Assembly (NCBI GenBank): GCA_024998625.1
Contig: JACOEL010000017.1
Coordinates: 42,916-106,915 of the forward strand
Direction of reading: 5' to 3'
Origin: Nitrospira sp.
GTDB lineage: Bacteria > Nitrospirota > Nitrospiria > Nitrospirales > Nitrospiraceae
Length of the DNA: 64,000 nucleotides
The notes beneath the pieces were generated by a model, which worked only from the letters and a program-made list of their open reading frames with translations, did no database searches and was not told where the DNA came from. Below are positions 25,397-33,963 of this stretch, in pieces. Position 1 is the stretch's first letter, and each line of letters begins with the position of its first letter. A program made the position numbers and the translations under genes.

Positions 25397-26338
25397 CTAA
25401 TGGTGACTGTGGAGAAACTCTGGATGAGACCGCCGCCCGGCCAGCTTGTTGAGATCGCAGTGCACGGCTTCCGGATGGCAGCAGACTGTTTCCAACTGGA
25501 TCGTCAGGTGGTTGATGCCGAAGTCGGATGCGATGCGTTCTCGAATGGTATGGAGCAGATCGCTTGTCAGCGCCTCGTCGTCTCCGTCTACCTGCACATG
25601 GGTGGTCATCATGATGAGGCGCGGCTCAACCGCCCAGATGTGCAGGTCATGGACATTCTTCACGCCGGGGATGGATTCGATGGTGGCGGCGACCTGAGCG
25701 GGGCTGACGCCGGGCGGGGTGGACTCCAGAAGGACCTCAAGTGATTCTTTAAAGAGCGGCCAGGCACCCCTGATAATCGCCACGATGACAAAGAGGCTGA
25801 CCAGTGGGTCGAGAACCGACCACCCCGTCAGCATGATAGCCCCTCCGCTGACCACGACTCCCAGCGATACCCAAGCATCGCTCAGCATGTGCCAGAAGGC
25901 GCTGCGGATATTGAGGTCGTCTTTCGCGCCATGTTGGAGGAGGAGGGCGATCGAGAGATTGGCGGCAAAACTGACCAGGGCGATCAGCATCACCCATCCG
26001 CCGGGAATAGGCACAGGAGCCAGGATACGCTGTGCGCTTATGAGCGTGATGCCGGCGGCGGTAAGCAGCAGGATAAAGGAGTTGAGAAAGGCAGCGACGA
26101 TGCCGGCCCGGTGATACCCGAAGGTCCGGCTGTCGGTGGCGGGGCGCGCCGTCAGGATGTGCGCGTACAACGCCAGGAACAGGGAGCCCTGGTCGACGAG
26201 GTTGTGGCCGGCATCTCCGATTAGACCGATGCTGTTCGTAAGGAAGCCGCCGACAAACTCCGCGACGATGATGACGGCATTGAGGGCAAGCGCAATCCTC
26301 AAGCGGGAGCGAAGTTCATGGTAGGTATGAGGAACCAT
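25397..26338 (-). CDS. Cation diffusion facilitator transporter (CzcD/ZnT type)
   Basis: Six hydrophobic segments in a protein of about 313 residues, with the paired metal-site motifs HNLVD in TM2 (DAGHNLVDQ) and HMLSD in TM5, the H-D arrangement associated with zinc and cadmium. The cytoplasmic domain contains the usual VHDLHIW and a His/Cys-containing tail (CCHPEAVHCDL) ending PEFLHSHH. It exports divalent cations from the cytoplasm in exchange for protons. Start: ATG at 26338 (MVPHTYHELRS); a TTG at 26374 would add 12 residues and cannot be excluded. Pairs with the CobW-type gene downstream. Confidence 0.92.
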   Translation of the reverse strand: MVPHTYHELRSRLRIALALNAVIIVAEFVGGFLTNSIGLIGDAGHNLVDQGSLFLALYAHILTARPATDSRTFGYHRAGIVAAFLNSFILLLTAAGITLISAQRILAPVPIPGGWVMLIALVSFAANLSIALLLQHGAKDDLNIRSAFWHMLSDAWVSLGVVVSGGAIMLTGWSVLDPLVSLFVIVAIIRGAWPLFKESLEVLLESTPPGVSPAQVAATIESIPGVKNVHDLHIWAVEPRLIMMTTHVQVDGDDEALTSDLLHTIRERIASDFGINHLTIQLETVCCHPEAVHCDLNKLAGRRSHPEFLHSHH

Positions 26339-26475
26339 CGTAGTCAGTGTCTCATGAGAGACCGACGGGGGCAAGACGTTGTCGTGGTCTTGTCGCGAGA
26401 GCGGTAGGGACGCGTTGCGGGGAAGGGTGGGGTAGGCTGTCAGATGTGGTAATTGCGTCTCAGTTCAGGCCGGCT

Positions 26476-28260
26476 TCAGTTCGACGCCGCGAGTGCCTTG
26501 AGTTCTTCTCCGCTGATCGTTTCCTTTTCAAGTAAGACCTGAGCTGCCTTCCGCAGGATGGACTCCTGAGTCGTGATGAGGTCACGGGCTCGTTCATACT
26601 GTTCATCGATCAAGAGGCGGACTTCGCAATCGATTTCCCGTGATGTCTCTTCGCTGTAGTCCCCCGGCGTCTGCGAAGGTCCGGTTTGCAGGAAGATGGA
26701 TTGCCGGTCCCGTTCCAGGCTTACCTGGCCCAGCTTCTCGTTCATGCCGTATGCCTTGATCATGCTCTTGGCGATATCGGTGGCCTTACGCAAGTCGTCC
26801 TGTGCACCGGTCGAGACTTCCCCGTAGATGACTTCTTCTGCTGCGCGACCGCCGAGCAGGATGGCGATCCGGTTCTTCAGTTCGGATACGGTCATAAGGA
26901 AGCGGTCTTCGGTCGGGAGCTGCATGGTGTAGCCGAGCGCGGCAATACCTCGAGGGATAATTGAGATTTTGTGAACGGCATCGCCGCCTGGGATGGACAT
27001 GGCCACCAACGCATGGCCGACCTCATGATGGGCGACCCGGGCCCGCTCCATCTTATTCAGGACGCGGTTTTTCTTTTCGAGTCCGCCGATGACCCGTTCG
27101 ACGGCTTCCTGCAGTTCCGACAGGCTGACGGTGTCTTTGTTGCGCCGGACCGCAAGCAGCGCCGCTTCGTTCAGCAGATTGGCCAGGTCGGCGCCGACGA
27201 AGCCGGGTGTCATGGCGGCGATGGTTTCCAGATCGGCTTGATTGGCAAGCGTGATGCTGCGGGCGTGGACTTTCAGAATGGCCAGTCTTCCGATTTTATC
27301 CGGTCGGTCTACGAGCACTTGCCGATCGAATCGCCCGGCCCGCAGCAGGGCGGGATCCAGAATTTCCGGGCGGTTGGTGGCGGCCACGAGAATGACCCCG
27401 ACGCGTGAATCGAAGCCGTCCATTTCGACCAGCAATTGATTCAGCGTCTGTTCCCGTTCTTCATGCGCCATCGGGCCGACTCCGCGGGCCTTGCCCAGCG
27501 CGTCGAGCTCGTCGAGGAAGATGATGCAGGGCGCCTTGCCCTTGGCCTGCTCGAACAGGTCCCGCACGCGGGCCGCGCCAACGCCGACGAACATCTCCAC
27601 GAACTCCGAGCCGCTGATGGAGAAAAACGGCACGCCGGCTTCGCCGGCCACGGCCTTCGCCAGAAGGGTTTTTCCGGTGCCCGGCGGGCCGACCAAGAGA
27701 ATGCCTTTTGGAATCTTGCCGCCCAGACGCCGGAACTTTTCCGGTGTCTTGAGAAATTCGATGATCTCTTCCAGTTCCTGCTTGGCCTCGTCCACCCCGG
27801 CTACGTCGGCAAACGTCACCTTCACTTCCTTCTCCACATAGATCTTGGCTTTGCTCTGGCCGACCGTCATGAAGCCCTGGCTCTGTCCCATGCGCCGCAA
27901 CAGGAACCACCAGACGCCGAAGAAGAGCACGATCGGCACGATCCAGGACAAGACGTCGCGGAACAGGGTGCTTTCGATGACGCCGGTGACCTTGACTTGA
28001 TATTCCGCAAGGTTCCGGAGCAGATCCGGGTCGTCGATGCGAATCGTGTGGAAGACCTTATCCTCTTTCAGTTTCCCGTGAATGATCTGCGGCGAGACCG
28101 CGACTTCGGTGACCTTGCCCGCCGCCACGGATTCTTTGAACTCGCTGTAGGGGATTTCAGTCGGGTTGAAGAGCGAGGGGAGAAACGTCTGGAGCAGGAT
28201 CAGCACCCAGAGGGCGATGAACATGTACCAGATGGAGAATTGCCGTTGTTTAGGATCCAT
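26476..28260 (-). CDS. ftsH: ATP-dependent zinc metalloprotease FtsH
   Basis: 594-residue inner-membrane AAA+ protease degrading misfolded membrane proteins and short-lived regulators. Two membrane helices (about residues 10-28 and 106-125) bracket a periplasmic segment. The AAA module shows Walker A GPPGTGKT, Walker [11 protein letters not shown] and the second region of homology [21 protein letters not shown]. The zinc site is HEVGH (the more usual HEAGH differs at one position). The pore motif [10 protein letters not shown] is present. The gene stands 110 bases after the secreted hypothetical, in the metG strand, and may be transcribed with it. Confidence 0.97.
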   Translation of the reverse strand: MDPKQRQFSIWYMFIALWVLILLQTFLPSLFNPTEIPYSEFKESVAAGKVTEVAVSPQIIHGKLKEDKVFHTIRIDDPDLLRNLAEYQVKVTGVIESTLFRDVLSWIVPIVLFFGVWWFLLRRMGQSQGFMTVGQSKAKIYVEKEVKVTFADVAGVDEAKQELEEIIEFLKTPEKFRRLGGKIPKGILLVGPPGTGKTLLAKAVAGEAGVPFFSISGSEFVEMFVGVGAARVRDLFEQAKGKAPCIIFLDELDALGKARGVGPMAHEEREQTLNQLLVEMDGFDSRVGVILVAATNRPEILDPALLRAGRFDRQVLVDRPDKIGRLAILKVHARSITLANQADLETIAAMTPGFVGADLANLLNEAALLAVRRNKDTVSLSELQEAVERVIGGLEKKNRVLNKMERARVAHHEVGHALVAMSIPGGDAVHKISIIPRGIAALGYTMQLPTEDRFLMTVSELKNRIAILLGGRAAEEVIYGEVSTGAQDDLRKATDIAKSMIKAYGMNEKLGQVSLERDRQSIFLQTGPSQTPGDYSEETSREIDCEVRLLIDEQYERARDLITTQESILRKAAQVLLEKETISGEELKALAASN

Positions 28261-28369
28261 CTTCCTTCAAGAGTGTCTGGTGTGGTTGCCTGGAGACCCG
28301 GTGAGGGCGGTCTCATTCGGTGATGTCACCGGAGCACTCCGTCACCACACCATGAAAGCACCGACTCAG

Positions 28370-29245
28370 TCAATGGGGACCATTCTTCTTGGACCTTAGC
28401 CGTTCGGAGAGCACCGGATATTGAGCGGTTCCCATTCCGAAGTTGCCGGTCGCGGTGTCCGCTGCGATGACACGGAGCGTGATGCCATCGGGCGCGTCTT
28501 TGGACATCGGCACGAAGAACGGCGCTTCGAAGCGGCTCTTCTCGCCGGCATAAAACATTTGCAGGCGCTCGACGACGCGGTCGCCGATCAGGAGTTCCGC
28601 GTAGATGTGGACCTTGCGGGAATCCCAGTCGCTATGCGGGCGCACCAGCGCTCCCGAGAGGGTGCGCACCGAGGCGCGCAGCATGACATCTTCTTTGGCA
28701 ATGAGGGGTTCCCCCGGTTTCGGATGTTCGACCTGCACCAGGTAACCATAGAGGTGCAGCACGATGCCGTCGTTCGTCAGGTCGTGACCGGGAATCAGAA
28801 GAACCGTTTTGCTCGCCCGTTGCAGCGCATGGGGGTAGGCCAGCGGTCCCTCGGCGGTGATTTCCACCAGCGTGGGGCGCGTGAGTTCCAGTGTGGTGGA
28901 GAAGGCCGCCGCCGGCCGTCCGCTGTACAGCGGTTCGTCCATGAGGTGCGGCGTGCGCATGATCTGCGTCTGGTCGCCCGGTTCCCCCTGTTGAAGTCCG
29001 GAGGCCAAGAGTTGCCCGCTCGCCACATCGGTGATGGTCACGCGTGCGCCGCCGACCTCATGGCCCAGGACCAATGAGCGGTGTGCAACGACGCGCACGA
29101 GCACGGTGGTGGGGAGGGGGTCATTGTAGTGAGTTTTGCTGTCGAGTTCGGACTCGGAGGGATCCGGCGTAAACGCCTCCCCGGCACTGCTCAGCAGCAG
29201 AACGAGGCCGGTGCTGAGGAGGCTTATCAGGAGTTGGCCGATCAT
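28370..29245 (-). CDS. Secreted hypothetical protein
   Basis: 291 residues with a clear signal peptide (MIGQLLISLLSTGLVLLLSSAGEA, cleavage after GEA), so periplasmic or exported. The mature part is predicted beta-rich (VLVRVVAHRSLVLGHEVGGARVTI; TTLELTRPTLVEITAEGP), with the flavour of an immunoglobulin-like domain. I recognise no family. Its ATG overlaps the metG stop as ATGA (29242-29245), so it is translationally coupled to metG, an unusual partner for a secreted protein. Confidence 0.75.
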   Translation of the reverse strand: MIGQLLISLLSTGLVLLLSSAGEAFTPDPSESELDSKTHYNDPLPTTVLVRVVAHRSLVLGHEVGGARVTITDVASGQLLASGLQQGEPGDQTQIMRTPHLMDEPLYSGRPAAAFSTTLELTRPTLVEITAEGPLAYPHALQRASKTVLLIPGHDLTNDGIVLHLYGYLVQVEHPKPGEPLIAKEDVMLRASVRTLSGALVRPHSDWDSRKVHIYAELLIGDRVVERLQMFYAGEKSRFEAPFFVPMSKDAPDGITLRVIAADTATGNFGMGTAQYPVLSERLRSKKNGPH

Positions 29246-31314
29246 TTCACCTTGGTGCCGGGCTCCACGTCCTCGATGAAGGTGGCCAGTCCGCGCACTT
29301 CGCTGTCGCCAGCCGCGAGCACCATGCCCTGCGATTCGATGCCCATCAGCTTGGCCGGTTTCAGGTTCGCCACGATGACGATGGTCTTTCCGACGAGGGT
29401 GTCCGGTTCATATTTCTTGCCGATGCCGGCGACAATCTGGCGTTGTTCGCTGCCAAGGCTCACCTGGAGCTTGAGTAACTTCTCGGATTTCGGAACACGT
29501 TCCGCTGCCAAAACCTTCGCCGCCTTCAGTTGGACTTTCATGAAGTCGTCGATGGTGATCTGAGCCGGTTGCGCAGCAGTGGGGGCGGCGGCCGGAGCCG
29601 GAGTTGCAATCTGCGGAGGGGTGGTTGTTGCCAACGACGGAGTTGTAGGTTCGCTCACAGGACGACCTCCCTTAGCCTTATAAATTCTTGCGTCTCCTCC
29701 GGTCAGCTTATATTCGCCCGGTTCGGCAAGTAGAATTCTCGGAAACAACGCAACTCCCTTTTGGATCCGGCTACCGGCGATCGGTGTATCCCAATCACCG
29801 ACATTTGTTGAGATGGGTTTCGACAGGTCCAGCGGTAAGCCGAGTTGGTGAATCATTTGCTGCGCCGCTTGCGGCATGAACGGGTAGAGGAGGATGGCCA
29901 GCAGGCGAAGTGCGCGCGCGGACGTATTCAGCACGGTGTGGAGTTGCGGTTGCGCCTCAGGCTGTTTCGCCAGTTTCCAGGGTGCGCTCTTGTCGATGTA
30001 TTCATCACAGGCGCTGTTCAATTCTTCGATCATCAGGAGGATGTCGCGGAAGAGCAGGCCATTGTAGCCGGCCTCGATTCTGGCGGGCAGTTGTCGGGCC
30101 AGGTCTTCGATCCGTTGTTCGAGTTCTGGCAGGACGGCAGGGCCACGATCGGGAATGGTGCCTGCACAGGAACGCTCGATCATCGTGAGTGTCCGGCTCA
30201 GGAGGTTTCCGATGCCGTTGGCGAGTGCGCTGTTGATGGTGGTGACCATGGTGCTGCGCGAGAAATCTCCGTCCTGTCCGAACGGGACTTCGCGCAGCAG
30301 GAAGTAGCGGAACGCATCCGCGTCGAATTGATCGACCATCGCGTTGGGATCGACGACATTGCCGCGGCTCTTCGACATCTTCTCGCCATCGACGGTCCAC
30401 CAGCCATGGGCGAAGATCGTTTTTGGCAGTGCAAAGTAGGCTCGTTTCTCGTCTTCTTCCGTGGTATCGGCCAGCGCCATTAACATCGTGGACCAGTAGA
30501 CCGCGTGGGTCGTGAGGATGTCTTTGCCGACAAGATGCACATTTGCTGGCCAGTAGCCCAGCCCGGCTGGTTTTTCGTTGGGCAGGTACTCCAGGGCCGA
30601 AATGTAGTTCACCAGCGCATCGAACCAGACGTAGGTAACATAGTTTTCGTCGAACGGTAATTCGATGCCCCAGGAGAGTCGGGATTTCGGGCGCGAGATC
30701 GACAGGTCGCCCAGCTTTTGAGTCTGCAGAAATCCCAGCACTTCATTACGTCGGGATGCGGGACGGATGAAGTCTTCATGGGTTCGGATGTGATCGATCA
30801 GTCGCTCCTGATACTGCCCCATTTTAAAGAAGTAGTTGTGCTCGCTCAATCGTTCGATGGGGCGTTTGCAGTCAGGGCAGAGTCCGCCGACGACATCTTT
30901 TTCCGTCCAGAACCGCTCGTCGTACGTGCAGTACCATCCAGTATAGTCTGCTTTGTAAATCAGCTGTTTATCGTAAAGCTGTTGAAGATATCGTTGAACC
31001 ACGACCTGGTGCTGCTTATCGGTGGTTCTGATGAAAGCGTCATTGGAAATGTTCAACCGTTGCCAGAGGTTTGTGAACTGCGGCGCGAGGCGATCGCAAT
31101 GGGCTTGCGGATCGATGCCGGCTTTCGCGGCGGCCTGTTGTACTTTCTGTCCGTGTTCATCCAGGCCGGTCAAAAAGAATACCTCACGTCCACGTAATCG
31201 CCAGTAGCGTGCAAGCACGTCGGCCGCCACGGTGGTGTAAGCATGGCCGATATGCGGCACGTCGTTGACGTAGTAGATCGGCGTCGTGATGTAGAAGGTG
31301 TCGCGCGTGTTCAT
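29242..31314 (-). CDS. metG: Methionyl-tRNA synthetase
   Basis: 690 residues. Class I signatures HIGH (NDVPHIGHAYT) and KMSKS (EKMSKSRGN) are intact. The connecting region has a zinc-knuckle-like CTYD...CPDC in which the second Cys of the first pair is Asp, an intermediate between zinc-binding and zinc-free enzymes. An anticodon-binding helical domain follows, then a Pro/Ala/Thr-rich linker and a C-terminal tRNA-binding (EMAP/OB-fold) domain (IDDFMKVQLKAAKVL to the end), which gives dimerisation and tRNA affinity. Charges tRNA-Met with methionine. Downstream gene overlaps by four bases. Confidence 0.97.
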   Translation of the reverse strand: MNTRDTFYITTPIYYVNDVPHIGHAYTTVAADVLARYWRLRGREVFFLTGLDEHGQKVQQAAAKAGIDPQAHCDRLAPQFTNLWQRLNISNDAFIRTTDKQHQVVVQRYLQQLYDKQLIYKADYTGWYCTYDERFWTEKDVVGGLCPDCKRPIERLSEHNYFFKMGQYQERLIDHIRTHEDFIRPASRRNEVLGFLQTQKLGDLSISRPKSRLSWGIELPFDENYVTYVWFDALVNYISALEYLPNEKPAGLGYWPANVHLVGKDILTTHAVYWSTMLMALADTTEEDEKRAYFALPKTIFAHGWWTVDGEKMSKSRGNVVDPNAMVDQFDADAFRYFLLREVPFGQDGDFSRSTMVTTINSALANGIGNLLSRTLTMIERSCAGTIPDRGPAVLPELEQRIEDLARQLPARIEAGYNGLLFRDILLMIEELNSACDEYIDKSAPWKLAKQPEAQPQLHTVLNTSARALRLLAILLYPFMPQAAQQMIHQLGLPLDLSKPISTNVGDWDTPIAGSRIQKGVALFPRILLAEPGEYKLTGGDARIYKAKGGRPVSEPTTPSLATTTPPQIATPAPAAAPTAAQPAQITIDDFMKVQLKAAKVLAAERVPKSEKLLKLQVSLGSEQRQIVAGIGKKYEPDTLVGKTIVIVANLKPAKLMGIESQGMVLAAGDSEVRGLATFIEDVEPGTKVK

Positions 31315-31359
31315 ATATTTTCGAATGAAGATAGCAAGATGCCTGCGGTGAAAGCTAGC

Positions 31360-32391
31360 TTATCGCGGCGTGTCGGCTGTGTCTCGAGGCGTCAGCAGGT
31401 GACGAACGCGTAGGAGGATGGTTTCGAGCGCCATCTGAACGTTCAGGTTCCGATGGGCCTGCCGCTCCAATTTTTCGAGATCGTTGATCAGGTCCAGCAG
31501 TTCGTCGATGTCGATGCGTTCAGCCAACGCTTGCATGCCGGATTTTTGATCCAGATTAAGCACATGATCGGAGCCGGCGCCGACGGCGATGAAGAGCACA
31601 TCGCGCAGCCAACGCAGCAGCCAGTCGAAGGCTTCCGGCCCACGCTCTTCTTTCGACAGGGCTTCTGCGGCAGCGAGGACGGTGGCATACGACTGGAGGC
31701 CTTTGGATGAAAAGATGGCGGCGAATTCTTTCTGGCTGTTCCGCGCCTGTGCGAGATCGCATTCCAGGGCCCGCCCCAACTGGCCGTCGCTGAGCACCGC
31801 CAGGAAATGCGCGTCGGCGGGAGGCAGTTCGCGCTTCAGAATGACAGCGGCTTCCACCTGGGTTTGCGCCGGAGCCGTCAGGCGCAGGGCCTGGCAGCGG
31901 GAGCGGATCGTAGCCGGCAGGGCATAGGGTCGGCTCGACACCAGCATGAATAGGCTGTGGTCGGGCGGCTCTTCCAACGTTTTCAGCAAGGCATTGGCGG
32001 CGCCGATCGTCATGCGATCCGCGTCGTCGATCAAGCAGATTTTCCGATTCCCGATCAACGGGCGATAGATCATCTGGTGTTCGATGTCGCGAATGAGCTC
32101 GATTTTGATCTGGGGATTCGCGAGTTCTTGATCAGGCTCGATCACCATGAAGTCGGGATGGGTGTGCGCATCCACTTGGCGGCAGGCCCGGCAGGCGCCG
32201 CAGGCGTCCGGATTCTGATCGTTCGGGACGGTTTCGCAGAGGAGCGCTTGCGCCAGACGAAGAGCGAGGAGGCGTTTGCCGATGCGATCCTCGCCATGGA
32301 AGAGGTAGGCGTGCGCAAGCCGATTCTGCAGGATTGCAGACCGGAGCAGGATCTTGGCGCTGTCATGGCCGATGACATCAGCGAATGGCAT
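31360..32391 (-). CDS. holB: DNA polymerase III subunit delta'
   Basis: 343 residues of the clamp-loader AAA+ family. N-terminal VIGHDSAKILLRSA and LAHAYLFHGEDRIGKRLLA (degenerate P-loop, as expected for the non-hydrolysing delta' subunit), a four-Cys zinc module beginning near CETVPNDQ and continuing CGACRAC, then the sensor region LLKTLEEPP and the arginine region SRCQALRL. Works with DnaX and delta to load the sliding clamp. Start overlaps the end of tmk by 14 bases, and the tmk-holB pairing is common. Confidence 0.95.
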   Translation of the reverse strand: MPFADVIGHDSAKILLRSAILQNRLAHAYLFHGEDRIGKRLLALRLAQALLCETVPNDQNPDACGACRACRQVDAHTHPDFMVIEPDQELANPQIKIELIRDIEHQMIYRPLIGNRKICLIDDADRMTIGAANALLKTLEEPPDHSLFMLVSSRPYALPATIRSRCQALRLTAPAQTQVEAAVILKRELPPADAHFLAVLSDGQLGRALECDLAQARNSQKEFAAIFSSKGLQSYATVLAAAEALSKEERGPEAFDWLLRWLRDVLFIAVGAGSDHVLNLDQKSGMQALAERIDIDELLDLINDLEKLERQAHRNLNVQMALETILLRVRHLLTPRDTADTPR

Positions 32392-33106
32392 GGCGAACCT
32401 GTGACTTCTGAGACGACGGCCGGCTTGCTGCCGGCCTGGTGTGGTCTATGCTTCGGCGGATGTGACCGAGCAGTGGTCTGACGGCCCGGGCGACTGCTCG
32501 GGCCACCGTCTCTTTCGGTGCCCTTGCGGACAGGACCTGGATTCGTGTGGGGTGACGTTTTGCCAGGTCCAGAAATCCAGCTCGAACTTTCTGGTGGAAC
32601 CGGAGGGACTCGCGGTCCAGTCGGTTCAACTCGGCGGCGGAACGACGTCGAGCCAGTCCCGTCGAAACGGGGAGGTCGAACACCAGCGTCAGGTCCGGCC
32701 TGAGTGCATGGGTGGCGAGGCGGTTGAGTCGTTCGAGCGTGGCGATGTCTATTCCTCGCGCATAGCCCTGATAGGCGAGCGTGGAGTCGATGAACCGGTC
32801 GCAGAGCACGATGCTGCCCCGTGCGAGCGCCGGTTCGATGACCTGGGCGACATGCTGCCGACGCGCGGCGAGGACCAGAAAGGCCTCGGTTTCCGGCGCC
32901 ACCGGTTCGTCGGCGCGATCCAGCAGCAGCGAACGGATTTTTTCGGCGAGTGGAGTGCCGCCCGGCTCCCGGGTTTCCACGGTGTCATATCCCTGGTTCC
33001 GGAGATGCTCGCCCAGGAGTTTGGCCTGGGTCGATTTTCCGCACCCCTCCGTTCCCTCGAGGGTAATGAACAGGCCCCGGGGTGGTCGGCTACGTGGCGT
33101 CATCAT
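32378..33106 (-). CDS. tmk: Thymidylate kinase
   Basis: Phosphorylates dTMP to dTDP. P-loop EGTEGCGKSTQ, the DR-motif CDRFIDSTLAYQG and a LID region with Arg residues (RRSAAELNRLDRE) are visible. The frame is open to 33253, but the family N-terminus begins just before the P-loop, so I take ATG 33106 (or the adjacent ATG 33103). This gives about 242 residues, slightly longer than the usual 210 because of a basic C-terminal tail (SIDHTRPAASRPSSQKSQ). Followed by holB with a 14-base overlap. Confidence 0.95.
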   Translation of the reverse strand: MMTPRSRPPRGLFITLEGTEGCGKSTQAKLLGEHLRNQGYDTVETREPGGTPLAEKIRSLLLDRADEPVAPETEAFLVLAARRQHVAQVIEPALARGSIVLCDRFIDSTLAYQGYARGIDIATLERLNRLATHALRPDLTLVFDLPVSTGLARRRSAAELNRLDRESLRFHQKVRAGFLDLAKRHPTRIQVLSARAPKETVARAVARAVRPLLGHIRRSIDHTRPAASRPSSQKSQVRHAIR

Positions 33107-33177
33107 TCGGGTCTGAAAAACTACGGAGCAAGAGGGCCGGATCCTATTCCAAGTGATTGAAAATAGCAAGAAAAGGC

Positions 33178-33207
33178 TTGCGACGATTGGTGAAAGACCA
33201 GTATCAT
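33178..33207 (+). promoter_or_regulatory. Probable sigma-70 promoter for the DUF502 gene and housekeeping run
   Basis: TTGCGA (33178-33183), 18 bases, TATCAT (33202-33207; five of six to consensus). It lies in the 131-base gap between divergent tmk and the DUF502 gene and would start transcription near 33214. It argues for translation starting at 33238 rather than at the earlier in-frame ATG at 33157, which would lie upstream of the promoter. Confidence 0.45.
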
Positions 33208-33237
33208 GACGCTCTACCAAGGGCCCTTCAGCCACAC

Positions 33238-33912
33238 ATGTTGCAAGCTTCACTCAAACGTTATTTTCTCACCGGTTTGCTGATCATGATCCCCTTCTGG
33301 GGGACCATCCTGATCTTGAAGACCCTGTTCGTCAGTCTGGACGGCATTCTCGGCGACGCCACGGCTCAGTTGGTGACCCCTGGCTACTATGTGCCGGGAT
33401 TGGGGATCGTGGCGCTGATCCTGCTCATTTTTGTCACCGGTCTGTTTGCTGCGAATTTTATCGGTCGTCATGTGGTGCGGCAGTGGGAGGGATTGCTCAA
33501 TCGCGTGCCGGTCGTGCGTGGCATCTACTCCACCATTAAGTCGATGATGGACATTCTCTCGTTTGCGGAACGGGAGAGTTATCGCCGCGTGGTGCTGATC
33601 CAGTTCCCCAAGAACGGCCACTATTGTTTTGCGTTCGTGACCGGTGTGACCAAAGGGGAAATGCAGCAGCTCTCGTCCGACCCGCTGGTGCACGTCTACG
33701 TACCGACCTCGCCCAATCCCACGTCCGGATATTTCCTGCTGGTGCCCGAGCGTGAAGTGATCGCCGTGGATATCACGGTGGAAGAGGCCATGAAATTGAT
33801 CGTCTCGGGAGGGCTCTACACGCCCACTCCTCCCTCGGGCGGCGCCTCGCAGTCCGGCGGCAAGACGTGGGGACCTATAAAGCAACCCGATGCAGGTGTG
33901 CAGGTCGGCTGA
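33238..33912 (+). CDS. DUF502 family membrane protein
   Basis: About 224 residues from MLQASLKRYFLTG. Two hydrophobic helices (LTGLLIMIPFWGTILIL and VPGLGIVALILLIFVTGLFAANFIG) are followed by the family block RVPVVRGIYSTIKSMMD and a soluble beta-rich domain (VPTSPNPTSGYFLLVPE). DUF502 proteins are widespread inner-membrane proteins of unknown role. An upstream in-frame ATG (33157) would add 27 residues without family character. First gene of a long plus-strand series; 51 bases before glmU. Confidence 0.88.
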   Translation: MLQASLKRYFLTGLLIMIPFWGTILILKTLFVSLDGILGDATAQLVTPGYYVPGLGIVALILLIFVTGLFAANFIGRHVVRQWEGLLNRVPVVRGIYSTIKSMMDILSFAERESYRRVVLIQFPKNGHYCFAFVTGVTKGEMQQLSSDPLVHVYVPTSPNPTSGYFLLVPEREVIAVDITVEEAMKLIVSGGLYTPTPPSGGASQSGGKTWGPIKQPDAGVQVG

Positions 33913-33963
33913 TCCCGCGTGCACTCGACAGAGCCTGCGTCGATTTCTTATGGTGAAGACTCA

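Noticed and set aside
28318..28331. CGGTGA-TG-TCACCG palindrome after the secreted hypothetical gene
   Set aside because: Loop of only two bases and no T-run; too weak to call a terminator or operator.
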